Shown: piece by piece, positions 12,580-24,291 of the stretch
How positions within the stretch are numbered: the first letter of the stretch is position 1
How the letters are laid out: each line of letters opens with the position of its first letter
Assembly: GCA_947179155.2 (NCBI GenBank)
Contig: OX359264.1
Coordinates: 56,537,202 to 56,601,201 of the forward strand
Reading direction: 5' to 3'
Source of the DNA: Hedera helix
Lineage: Eukaryota; Streptophyta; Magnoliopsida; Apiales; Araliaceae
DNA length: 64,000 nucleotides
The notes under the pieces: generated by a model
Database searches by the model: none
Seen by the model: the letters and a program-made list of their open reading frames with translations, nothing else
What the model was told of the DNA's origin: nothing
Made by a program: the position numbers and the translations under genes

Positions 12580-13215
12580 ATTTAATTTATTTTATTAACT
12601 CAACCTCTTTTTAATTACTATTTAATATTGATTAAATAGAAATTAATTAATTAACTCTAGTTACTATTTAAAAAAAATAATAATTAATTGTACTTACCTA
12701 TTATTTAATTATAATTAAATAATAAATAATTGTTAACTTAGTTTTAACCTTCTTTAATTTAATGTTAATCAACCAATAATTAACTAAGTAATTAACCTTA
12801 CATATTATTTTATTAAGGAAATTAAATAATAGTTTACTAATCTTAATCCTCTTTAATTATTATTTAATGTCAATTAAATAATAATTAATTATTTAAATAA
12901 TTTTAATTATTATTTAAGGTTAAATAATAATCAAATCATTCTTATTTATTATTTAAATGTAATAATAAATTATTACTCTAATAACTTAATTTTCATTAAT
13001 CGTTATTTAATGCTAATTAAATAATAATTAATTACTTAATTATCCTTATTTATTATTTAATAATATTTAAATAATAAATAATTAATTTATAAATTTTATC
13101 TCCCTTTAAATATTATTTAATAGGCATTAAATAATAATTGCTAATTTATCATCTTTATTTATTATTAACATTTAAAATAATAAATAAATAATAAATTTAT
13201 TTAACTTAATCATGG
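12580..13215. repeat. AT-palindrome array in the solo LTR
   Basis: Repeated inverted pairs of TTTATTATTTAA and TTAAATAATAAA type, matching the arrays at 4930-5400 and 55960-56530 in position and spacing. Confidence 0.65.
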
Positions 13216-13429
13216 TTTAGCTAACTAGATTAATATTTAAAATATTTAAATATTAAACTTATTGAAAAATATTCTCCCCAATATTATTTTTGTATTATTA
13301 TTATTTTTGTTATAATTTTAAATTAATTTTCAAATATTTAAATTAATTAAAATTTACCCGAATGACATTTTCGTAATTAAGTTGAAAAACCGGACCGATG
13401 GCAGTTTCGTAAATAATCAGAAAACTGAT

Positions 13430-13700
13430 CGGAGGGCAAAATGGTAATTCTGCCAAGAAAAACACGGAGGGGCAGAATCGTAATTCCGCCGAAAAATTTC
13501 TTACCGCGCATTGCGCCCGTTTTAGTTTTTACGGGTCAAAACGACGCCGTTTTTGAAAGGCCGGAAATGGCTTCCGCGCGTACGCGCGGAGTGAATTTTC
13601 TACGGACGCCAAATGACGTCGTTTGGCTCCGCGTCCTCTGTGAGCAGTACCTGGCGCGCATTGCGCGAAAACCCTTATTTTTTTTTCTTCTTCGCAGATT
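13430..13700. promoter_or_regulatory. GC-rich island in the LTR with paired palindromes
   Basis: Contains CAAAACGACGCCGTTTTTG (13537-13555) and CCAAATGACGTCGTTTGG (13609-13626), with CGCGCATTGCGC motifs on both sides. The open frames on both strands (longest 87 codons) match no family and shift between LTR copies. Confidence 0.5.
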
Positions 13701-15247
13701 GTGAACAGTGTTCCGGCTATACACACTTTAATTAAAATTATACCTTCAAGAAATCTTTAACTCTTCAATAAAAATCCAAAAAAATTACCAATCACCTTAT
13801 ATTAATTTCTAGCATGAAAAAATAAATTTTCATGATTTAATATCATTATTTTTTTATAAATTTTTTTACATCACATAAACTACCATAAATCATAACTTTT
13901 TGTATAAAACTCCATTTTGAGTGATTCAAACTTTGTTTTTCTCATGATTTAATGTTCTATAATATTAGAACATCAAATTTAAGTTTTATAAAAATATTTT
14001 TGGTCATATATTTCAAGACTTGATTATACACTATTAAATACATATTTTAGCATATAAATATACCAAAATACAAATCAAACATATTAAACTCAAGCATGGC
14101 ATAAATATTACAACTACACATTAATAACTATATTAACATGTTTATACAAACATGATGATTTATTTAATTTAAAAATAAAACTTAGATTTAGAATAATCAT
14201 TACCTTGATTTAATGGTTATCTTTCTTTTTCTTCCAAAGTATGTTGTGAATCTTGAAGACATAAACTAGCTTAGCACTCCTTCTCCTTCTCTTGCTCTCT
14301 CTCAAAATATTTTGCTCTCAAACTCTCTCTTTTGATTTTTGAAGCAAAATGAAATAACATCTATCAACTTTTCAAGTATACTTGAAAAATTAATAGATAC
14401 ACAATATATCTAATAATTTTAGCCCATCATGCACCTATTGGATACTTACACAAGTTAGCCACATTAGGTGAAAAGAAGCACGGTGTCTATGTACTTTAAA
14501 AATCAATCCAAGCAATCCTTTAATTAAATAAATAAGAAAATAAACTAAAATAAAACAAAAATCAATTTTCTCTCTCATTCCTAGCAATGGTCGGCTGACT
14601 TCTTCTTGTCCAAATTTCATAGTCACTTTTTCACTTTTTAATAATTAATAAGTTAATTTAAGTATTTTTCAACTGGGTCAATCATTGGGCTTTAATTTAA
14701 AATACCAATTGGGCTTCTATTAAATTGTTTGGGCTACTAAATTGTCAAATTTTATTATTCCCCACTTGGGCTACTAATTGACCTATGTTGGGCTAATTTA
14801 ATAATTTACACATTAATTATTCAATCCATGGTAAAATAAATAATTAGATTGAATAAATAATTAAATATTTTAACCCATAAGTATTAAATTACTAAATGGA
14901 CTAATAAATATTATTATTAATATTTCACATTATTTACATTAATTAATAATCATATTAATTAATTTATTATATTTAATTAACTCATTATATTCAATTTAAT
15001 TGAATATTTAATTAATAGGAAACTTATCAATTATTTTGATATTAAAACTTTAGGGTTTGTTCACTAATTTAATAACATATTAGTGACCTCCTTTAATTAA
15101 TTTTAGTAATTAATTACATAATTATTTAATCACATAATTAATTAATCACATAAAAAGATTTAAATAATCTCGTAAAAATAACTCGTTGGAAATTAAATTA
15201 ATAATTTAATTAATAAAGATGTGGAAATTCTAGGACATTACATACAA

Positions 15248-16337
15248 TAAACATGTATTGTTAATCAAATCTTGACACTTTTTACAATTCGCAATATTAA
15301 AGTGCAGGCGACCTAAAACTATAACACGGATGGGATATTATTTTTACCGTTAAATTTGTAATTGAATGGTCATGATCTATTATAAGAATAATCTTTAGTT
15401 TTCAAAAAATAATATTCGTTTAAGTTGGTTAAATAATGGCTTCACTTCACTTGGTTAGTGAATTAGTATTCTGATTCACACAGATAAGGGTCAAATTGAA
15501 ATGATATTGTACTTTATTTGCCTTTTGAAAATAATAAATTTAATATTTTATACTTTTAATCATTATATTTTTTTAATTAATATTAATGTTGTATTTAGAT
15601 ATATACATACCTTTAGTATACTTGCATATTGTTGTAACATGCTTTTCATCAGGTCCTTGGGCTGGGCTTAAACTCCTATGGTGGGATAAACAATGATGTT
15701 ATTTTCTGGTCCTTGGGCTGGGCTTAAACTCCTATATTGGACACATGGAGTGTAAACACAAAAAATTTAAACGGATTTTTTAAGAAGCTATAAATAAATT
15801 ATATCTTTTCTTTGACAAAAATAGTCCGATGAATTAAAAAGAAAAAGAATGTCGGTACAGGTGTTAAAGTTGGAGAGACTACCTTATTACAAAAACAATT
15901 CATTATAAACTAACTTTGATAATATTCTACATCCACGTTTAATTCTTGTTAGTATATTTGCACAAAATCAACTCTTTACTAGGAGAAGATAAATCCACAT
16001 TTTATAATAATAAAATGTAAAATATTAACAAAAATACTTTCATATTTTAAATTAACACATAAATTAATTACTCGTGCTTTAATGATGTTGCATAAGTTTG
16101 AAAGAAAATATTCGGTTTAAGACATTAGAGTTGTAAGCCACTTTTGTCCCTTCATGCTTAAAATTTTAAATGTTTATTATTAGAATAATTATAAAAATGT
16201 CGCTAAATATAGAATTAATTATAGAGGTGGCAAGCTGACCGAGCCGAGCCATCATTGGGTTAGGTCGTTGGTGGTTCAGGTCAAAGCGACCCAATTTATT
16301 GTGGACTGAAAAAATGAAACTCGTGGCCCTTGAGCCA

Positions 16338-16401
<64 letters not shown>

Positions 16402-17830
16402 CACATAATTTAAAATAAATACTAACTTTAATTATTTACAATTATGACACATAATTTCTACATAATTATTTAATATTATTAGTAAATAAAATAAAACAAT
16501 CAATACTTTTATAGAAAAGAAAATATAGCTCGCGGGCCGAGCCAAAATAGACCTGGTCAAAAGAGCTCAATTTTTTCTGGATTATATTTTGAAGGCCCAA
16601 AAGCCTATTTTTTGACGGTCGAACCAGGCCAACCCGTGAGACCGAATCAATTTTATCAGGTCTAATTAGCTAGATCAAATGATTGCAACCAACCCCTAAC
16701 AAACTCTGAAAATAACGTCAACTTTAATCTGGAGGTATGAACACAAAAATATCGGTGGGGATGTTGAGTAAAATGGACTTGGTTTTATTCACATAGTGTT
16801 AGTGTATGGAAGGAAGAAATCATGCATGTTATGTTCCTATTGATCGAGTGAGGACGGACTAAGGAGACTTCTTGGAAGCACACAAAACGCGCCACATAAT
16901 TTGCGTATCACCCTCGTTTTGAATATCCATACATCCATACATATATTTACGTCTGTCCCCCAGTTTGCATGTCCTTTACGTGTTTGACCGTGAACTCCTC
17001 TACCCCTATATCTAGTTGACAACAGATTTAAGGCCCACTCCAGCGTAATTTGTGACTCGGCCACCCATTCCCTCACATATTTCTCCTTTCTATACTTTTT
17101 GTTCTTACCAATAATAATAATAATAATTCAAATTTCCATCAGTTAAATCATTGTCAATTGATTTTAATCAGTTGAATATATTTTTACTTAAAATAAGTAA
17201 TGTTAAGATTTTAAATGGAGTTTTCAAAATTTTAAATAACTACATGTGTTATAATTATATTATATCTGTCTTACAAAAATATACTTTTATTTGCCCGATA
17301 AATGAGAGTATTAATTATTCAATATTATGATGGATTTACATAAGAAATATAATGTTAAACATTGAATTAATCTTTTACGGCTAATAAATTCTATTTGATA
17401 CGGAAATATACCATAATTCAAAAAATAACAACAAATAAATATCTCTTATTATTATTCTTTTTTATTTGTGTATTTGAATGTTAATTCATATATTTGTATT
17501 AACGAATCAATTATTCATGTATAATCATCGCCATTGCCTAAATTTATTATAGTGTAGACATATTAATCAATTATTTATGTATTTATAGAATATATTATTG
17601 TATCTACTTATAATAAAAGTAAATATATTTTTGCCGCGATATGTAGAAGAATTCAAAGAAGAGAAAAAGGAAGGAAGGAGAAACAAAAATATCATGGGGG
17701 CAATATAGACATTTGAATAACAGATGGCTGCCAAATCATTGTTCAAGACCACAAGTAAAATTAAACTCGTATTAACACGGATAGGTCACACGGCCCGCTT
17801 TGACTTCACAACGACTAAAAAATAAAACTC
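15248..17830. other. Intergenic, no gene recognised
   Basis: Contains a duplicated 28-mer starting GGTCCTTGGGCTGGGCTTAA at 15652 and 15708, a (TA)n tract at about 16348-16402, and an (AAT)n run near 17109. A stretch at 16210-16660 (GGCAAGCTGACCGAGCCGAG and similar) resembles degraded dispersed plant repeat sequence. An open frame on the minus strand at 16837-17076 has no recognisable domain. Confidence 0.6.
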
Positions 17831-17838
17831 TCCTCCCC

Positions 17839-17846
17839 TATAAATA
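17839..17846 (+). promoter_or_regulatory. TATA box of the PP2C gene
   Basis: TATAAATA lies 93 bp upstream of the ATG, followed by a CT-rich leader (TCTCTCCTCTTCTTCTC), a common arrangement for plant core promoters. Confidence 0.7.
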
Positions 17847-17938
17847 CCCAATTCTCTCTCCTCTTCTTCTCTATCAAATCAAATCAAAATAATCCAAACC
17901 AAGAAAAATTCGAACGTTAGAAAGAAGGAAGCAGGACA

Positions 17939-20003
17939 ATGTCTTGTACCGTTGCACTGGCGAGTTCGCCGGTATTTTCTCCGTCATCGTCTTCTAGGGT
18001 TTCTTCTTCCCTTTTCTGCAAACCCTCTTCACTCTCCTCACCTCCCGAAACCCTAATCCTATCCCACTCTCCTTCTTCACCGTCTTCTTCGTCGTCGGCG
18101 TTGAAGCTCCGGATTCAGAAGCCACCCAGTGGACTGATTAGAGCCTCCAACGACATCGCTCCTCCTTCTTCATCTTCGCCGACTATTTCGAAGAGGAAGA
18201 GACCGGCGAAGCTCGATATTCCGGTGGCGGGTTTGAGCTTTGGGTGTGATTTGGCTACACCGTCGGCGGCGGAGGAGCGGAGGAGGGAGATGCTAGAGTT
18301 TGACGGAGATGGGTATTCGGTATACTGTAAGAGAGGGAGGAGAGAGGCAATGGAGGATCGTTACTCAGCTAAAGTCAACATTCAAGGAGATTCCAAACAG
18401 GTAATTTTCTCTTAATTTATGATTGGGGCTGTTTAAAGCTTATTTCTTTTGATTAGATTTCTGCATTTAATAGTACATTTAATTGTTTTGTTGTTGAATT
18501 GGGTGAAAGTTGAGATTTTTGACAGTACACTTGTCTAAATTTGAATCGTGTTTGAAAGGAGAAGATTGATTATTGTAATTAGTACAATATAAGGTAGTAT
18601 GAGGTATATGGATATGCAGTTAGGCTCTATTTGTTGTTGTTAATTATATAATTGAGAAACTTCTTAATTAAAGAATTATTAAATTTGGGTGCTGAAATAT
18701 AGTTTATGGAGTTGAGAAATTGATGGTAAATTACAGGTTTTCAATTTTTGATGTTTTGGTCCATGTGTACAATACAATTCAGATGGAGAAAACTTTTTTC
18801 AAATACTTTTTTCTTGGAACTACAAGTATCTAATTTAGTTTTATGCTTATTTATAGTTTTGGGAAAAAAATTGATAAAGAAATTATTAGAGAAAAAGCGG
18901 TTATCTTATCACCTATTAACTGTTAGTTTGCCTAAAGGGGTTTTACTAGTGTTCAATTGTGTGATTTATTAGAATTAAGAAGTTGGTATGTTATGGTTTT
19001 TATGCTTTTCAGAATTTCTTCAATTATTTTGATGGGTTTTACTAGTTTTCAGCTGAATGATTTAGTTGACATGTTATGGTTTTATGTTTCCAGGCTTTCT
19101 TCGGTATTTTTGATGGGCATGGAGGTGCAAAAGCTGCTGAGTTTTCCGCTGAGAACTTAAATAAGAATGTTGTTGATGAAGTGGAAAAAATGGGTGATCA
19201 AGATATTGTTGAGGCGGTTAAGCATGGCTACTTGAGAACAGATTCCGAGTTTCTTAAAGAGCACCTTCGTGGTGGATCTTGTTGTGTTACTGCAATGATC
19301 TGGAAAGGCAATCTTGTGGTATCTAATGCCGGTGACTGTCGTGCTGTTATTAGCAAAGGAGGAGTTGCTGAGGCCCTTACTTCTGATCATCGACCTTCAA
19401 GGGAAGATGAGAAAAGTAGAATTGAGGCACTGGTAAGCAGCTAGCCATTATATTTTTTTCTATCTTTGCTGTAAGTAGTAGTTCGCAGCTCAGCTGGTTA
19501 CATTTCTATAAAGCTGGTGCATGATGTGCTATTACTATGTAGGGTGGATATGTTGATTCTTTTCGTGGGGTTTGGAGAATTCAAGGATCTCTTGCAGTGT
19601 CCAGAGGAATTGGAGATCGACAACTAAAGCAATGGGTAACAGCAGAGCCAGAAACAAAAATTCTTAGACTCGAACCTGAATTAGAATTCTTAATCCTTGC
19701 TTCTGATGGTTTATGGGATAAGGTAATTAATGGATCAATTCATTTTTCTTTCCAGATCTTTTCTTTCCTTTTAAATTAATATTATCTACAGAGATGAAGC
19801 TTGTGAAGGTAGCCTAATATATATAATTCAATTTACAGGTTAGCAACCAGGAAGCAGTTGATGTAGCGCGAGCTAATTGCACAGGAATCGATAAGCTAGA
19901 ACTACTTTCAGCCTGTAAAAAGCTTGCAAATCTGTCTATTTCACGAGGCTCTGCCGATGATATTAGTGTGATGATAATTCGATTGTGGAGCTTTTGTCGA
20001 TAA
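17939..20003 (+). CDS. AP2C1-like: Protein phosphatase 2C, clade B (AP2C1 / PP2C25-like), 4 exons
   Basis: Exons 17939-18400, 19094-19432, 19543-19722 and 19839-20003, all joined in phase 0 with GT-AG introns, give 381 residues; Arabidopsis clade-B members are similar in size. Family role: Mn/Mg-dependent Ser/Thr phosphatase that inactivates stress MAP kinases (MPK4/MPK6 in Arabidopsis). Seen here: a Ser/Pro-rich N-terminus (1-83) that could act as a plastid-type targeting region; a basic kinase-interaction motif KRKRPAKLDI (85-94), the mark of this clade; YCKRGRREAMEDRYS (129-143), then FDGHGG (160-165), RGGSCCVTA, NAGDCRAV, SRGIGD and ASDGLWDK, with the metal-binding Asp residues present. 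The protein ends ADDISVMIIRLWSFCR. The start follows a clean leader and TATA box, and the N-terminus MSC..VA..SPVFSPS resembles AP2C1. Unlike many stress regulators it keeps three short introns. The MAPKKK 4.3 kb downstream is on the same strand but is a separate gene. Confidence 0.96.
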
Positions 20004-20297
20004 TGAGCAAGGAAGACACTAACATATATAGGCGCAAGGAACTATTCTCCTCCCCGCCGGACACATTATTATTTCATTAATTTATACATTATTATTATTA
20101 TTATTTCATTCTTTATATACATTATTGATAAATAAATAAAATTAATGATACATTATTCATAAAATTTCCTAACGATTCATTGATGACTTGATACTAACTA
20201 CTACGTAAAACTTTCTATGGATTGCTTGCCTTGTGGTGACAGAGAGAGCTTCTTGTGTTAAAAAACGGATCTGAATTACATAACTAATGTGTGAGAC

Positions 20298-20428
20298 CGG
20301 ATAATTTCACAAAGAAAATTGATAATTTTTTAAGGTTTTGCTCACATAAAAAGTAAGTAACGTCGACATTCATAAGACATTGCGGAATTATCAAATTTCT
20401 TTAGAAATTATCAATTCTCTTTATTTAT
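20298..20428. mobile_element. Foldback (MITE-like) element, copy 1
   Basis: GGATAATTTCACAAAGAAA and AATTGATAATTTTTT on the left pair with AATTATCAAATTTCTTTAG and AATTATCAATTCTC on the right. It is a degenerate relative of the element at 22463-22593. Confidence 0.45.
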
Positions 20429-22462
20429 TGCAAGAGTAATATCCATTTCTGGCCCATCAATTGTGGCCAATTAATTGATTGGGCTTAAGTATATGTATCA
20501 AAATTTTCTCCTGAGAAAATAACAATTCCCATTATCCACTTATGGTTGGTCCCATCAATCTGCTTGCTGCTGCCCACCATCGATGACACATTATTAATAG
20601 CATCTCCCTTTCTCTTCCATAAAGAGGCGGCAGGCAGGCAAGCAACTTGGGGGGATCATTTCTAAATTATTGTTTATCATGTTGACATGTTGTAATGCTG
20701 ATGCTTGCTGTGTCTATGACCAAACAGTTGCTCTTCTGAGGAATTTATCACAAAAGGAATCCTATTCCTAAAATTTATCAATTTAATGATATAATTTTTT
20801 TATATTCTTATTCTTAAATTATTAATGATAGGATAATAATAAAATTGTACCGATAAATTTTTGGACGTTTTATCATCTTCTAATATCATAAAAAGCTACT
20901 TTTTTGTTATAAAAATAATTACCGTATGAATTTTGATTAGTGTAATATTTAACACTGTAAATTAAAAAAATATAATAAAGTTAAATTCTTAATACAATAA
21001 TTAATATTGTAAACTAAAATTTTAAAAATTAATTAGAATCAAAATTAAATGAAACCTTTTTTTTTATAATGGAGAGAGTGCTATTTGTTTGGATAGGTGT
21101 GGGTAGCATGTCATCTGTCTTATAGGTAAATGTTTATGGTCATGCACGTCGGATGTCGGGCGGTCCGATTTGATTTGATCGGCCAATTCTAGCTTGTCTT
21201 CCTCTCTCCGGACAGCCGCCCGCACCATCATGTAACTGAACCGCAAACTGCCGCCTTTTCCAACTTACTTTAACCCCACATGACCATATTGCCCCTTTCA
21301 CCACACCATTCCCATTTCTATGAATTCACTTGTTCTCCCCCTTTAGCTACTGCACCAGAAGAGTTTCATTTCTTTTTCTTTTATTTTTTTATAAAAAAAT
21401 ATTTATTTATTTTTATTAGTAGTAGACTAAATAACATCCAGTAAGATGATAGCAGCACTTGTACGTATAATTGTCATTAATAATTTAAGAAATTAAAAAA
21501 AATACATTTTGATAATAAAATTAGACACATCATTTGAGACTTAAGATAAAAGAGACTCCTAAGTTGACCTTTTTACCAAAAACAAACTACACTTGGGCAG
21601 CCAAAAAAAATTATATATGTAATATTTTTGGACCCTAAAAAAAACAATATTTTAATTCCATTAGTAATAATGTAAAGAAGTGACTTGTAACAATAGATAG
21701 ATAGATAGACGCGGATTTATAAGGACAAATGAAAGGCAGCCAACCATCATATATTCATATGGGTTGTTTCTTGGTACAAGAATAGTGAATACACCCAACC
21801 AGATCTATTTGTGGTCACAATCAAATTTTCATCTGTTTGTTTCTTCCCCTTTAGCCCATACCCAATTCACCCCCCCCCAATTTTCTAGTTCAATTGGACA
21901 ACCACCACAACACTGGCTCTTATATACCCCTTTTTTAGGATAGTGAAAGGAAAAGTTCCTACTTATCCATTTTAGATCCACATATTTTGTATTCACCATC
22001 TCACGTCATCATATATATATATATATATATATATCAAATGACTGGCATTCAACACAAAGGCCATAAACTTATCCTAACTTCACCTAAATTTTGGCCCATA
22101 CCAACTTTATATAATATATGCTACACCAAGCAACTTATGAAGTGTATATATGTACTAAAATATGGATCCAAGTGTTCATCTTGAACTGTCCAAATATTTT
22201 AAAAGATGCGAATAATTGTTGTCCATATAGTTTGTGCTGTGTGTGTGGCATGGAGGTAATTGAGACAAAAGCTAGACTTTGATATTTAGACCACTACTAC
22301 TGAGTTGATTGGTATAACTTTATGGGTTCGCAAACCCCTAACCATACTCCTGAGTGTATTTTAGTCGCACAAAATGTAATATTATTTCTATCCCTCGCTC
22401 CCCTAACTATATAGGATCAATAAAATTGAGTAAAAGTTTTAAACATTACCAAAAATAACAGA

Positions 22463-22593
22463 GAATTGATATTTCTATAAAGAAAATTGATAGTTTCACA
22501 AAATTTTACTCACATGAATAGTAAATGAGGCTCACCTTCACGTGAGTGAAATTTTGTCGAACTATCAATTTTTCTTATGAAAATATTGAATCC
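22463..22593. mobile_element. Foldback (MITE-like) element, copy 2
   Basis: A ~131 bp near-palindrome. The left arm (GAATTGATATTTCTATAAAG then AAAATTGATAGTTTCACAAA then ATTTTACTCACATGAA) matches the reverse complement of the right arm with few mismatches. No coding capacity. The related sequences at 20298, 25770 and 29985 suggest a non-autonomous element family; superfamily not determined. Confidence 0.6.
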
Positions 22594-24204
22594 TCGATCT
22601 AAAATATAATTGTATATTAAATTACCAACTCATTTAAAAACTTAACCTATCTAAAAGCTTAATTTATTAGAGAAAAATTCATCAATGTAAATCAAACTAA
22701 CAACGTCAAATATATAAAATCATGCGCCTTTTGTTAAAAATGAATTTAAAAAATATTCCACGCTGTAAAAAAAAATCTTATTTATTAAATTTACAAATTA
22801 TAAAATATATTTTTATTAATAATTATATTAAATTTATTAGGTGTTTTATTTAATAATAGTATATAATAATGTAATTGTAATTACAAATTTATAAATTTTA
22901 ATTGAAATAAAATTAAAAAGATGAGAATGGGATTCGAGAAGAATGAAAAAAATTGATAATTTGCAAGGAAGCGGGTGGTGCACGTCTACAGAGATCAAAA
23001 GGAAGAGGTTCGGAAGAGAGAGACAGTTGGTAGCATATGTAATAATGTTCGCACAACGCGACGTCCATTTGCCATGTCCTTTAATCAACGGCCTCTCATT
23101 GGTCTCTGTTGCACTCAACGTGGACCTACCATTTCCTGCCACGTGAGCAAAAGTGATCTCACATGGGATCAGTTTCTTACCCAAAACCAAACCTGAACTG
23201 ATCAACTGTCGCTTATCCAATCCATGTGGTGTGGCGTGTGATGTGACCACTGGATTTTTAATTTTGAATGTACATTTATTTTTCACTCTCTTCTTTAAAA
23301 TATAATTTTAAATATAATAAAATTAACATACGAGTCCTCTCACTTCAACGCTCGCTCGTTTCAAGAGAGAATGTAAAATAAATATATTTATAAATAATTT
23401 TTTTAATTTTCTTTTCTATTTTTTTTATTTGAACAATAGATTATGTTGGATAACATATACGTAAATCAAAATTAAATCTCTTTTTCACACTATTTTAAGA
23501 ATTTTCAATGTTAAAGTTCCCAAATTCGAAACATAATTATACTCTTTTCATTTTAAAATTTAAAAATTAAAATTAATATGAATTTAGTTAAGTTTTATGA
23601 AACAAAAAATATAGAAACTAGTAGTATTTTATAATTGAACTTTACTTATGATTAAGAGTAATTTTTACCTTCATTAGACTCTTACTTATAATATTCATTT
23701 AAAATGTAAGAGTTAAAAAAGAAAAATCCTAACAACTTTAAAGCAAATAAAACAGTTAAATGTCAAATAAAATTATTTCTGACAAGAGTACAATTTTACA
23801 CTGTGGAAATTAAATTTAACTCATAAGAAACAGGAACCAACCCCTAAATTGATGTGAGGCGATTTCATGTTCCACGGTTCCACCCCATTATTACTGTCCC
23901 AAAATAAATGTCACATAGACAGTGGCGACACTATTTATATTTTTGCAACCGCCAACTTCAGCCGCAGTTAAAGCCACATGTTCCATGCCCAACTATTCCA
24001 TCCAACAAGTAATTAAAAAAGACGGAGTCGATCAGACGGCCAATATTAGCGCATCAAAAATTGGACAAGGATAAAACCCAGCATCATTCTCCCTAACCCC
24101 TACGCAACTACTGCCCCTTCATTCCCTTCAACTCTCTCTTCACGTCACCAAACCCGTAAAAACGGATAATAGCCATTTTCACTGCTATTTTCTCTCTCCT
24201 CCCA

Positions 24205-24215
24205 TATATAAATAG
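24205..24215 (+). promoter_or_regulatory. TATA box of the MAPKKK gene
   Basis: TATATAAATAG, 77 bp before the ATG, preceded by a CT-rich stretch. Confidence 0.7.
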
Positions 24216-24291
24216 TCTTTGTGCTCCTAAGACAAACCAAAAAGCGAGGAAACAAACTTGTTTTCCTATTTTATTTCGGAGTTTAACAAAA

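Larger units (their letters stand above)
11324..15242 (-). mobile_element. Solo LTR, 3.9 kb, gypsy family A, perfect TACAA target duplication
   Basis: It begins TGTGACGATCCCAAATCCGG and ends TTCTAGGACATTACA. TACAA occurs immediately before (11319-11323) and after (15243-15247), a clean 5 bp duplication. The sequence is collinear along its whole length with the LTR at 54650-58550 that is attached to a pol gene, which identifies the family as the Tekay/Del-type chromovirus found there. No internal domain lies next to it, so it is a solo LTR. The minus-strand orientation follows from that collinearity. Confidence 0.93.
20004..24204. other. Intergenic, no gene recognised
   Basis: Holds two foldback elements (separate entries), a (TA)n run at 22008-22034, a (GATA)n run near 21690-21710 and a C-run at 21871-21879. 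The 23030-23240 part is less AT-rich and carries a G-box/ABRE-like CCACGTGAG at 23139-23147, about 1.15 kb upstream of the kinase ATG; regulatory use is only a possibility. Open frames at 22846-23286 (minus) and 21064-21246 (minus) show no domain. Confidence 0.6.

Noticed and set aside
22846..23286. Minus-strand open frame of 146 codons, with overlapping plus-strand frames
   Set aside because: No recognisable motif; the GC-richer stretch explains the absence of stops on both strands.
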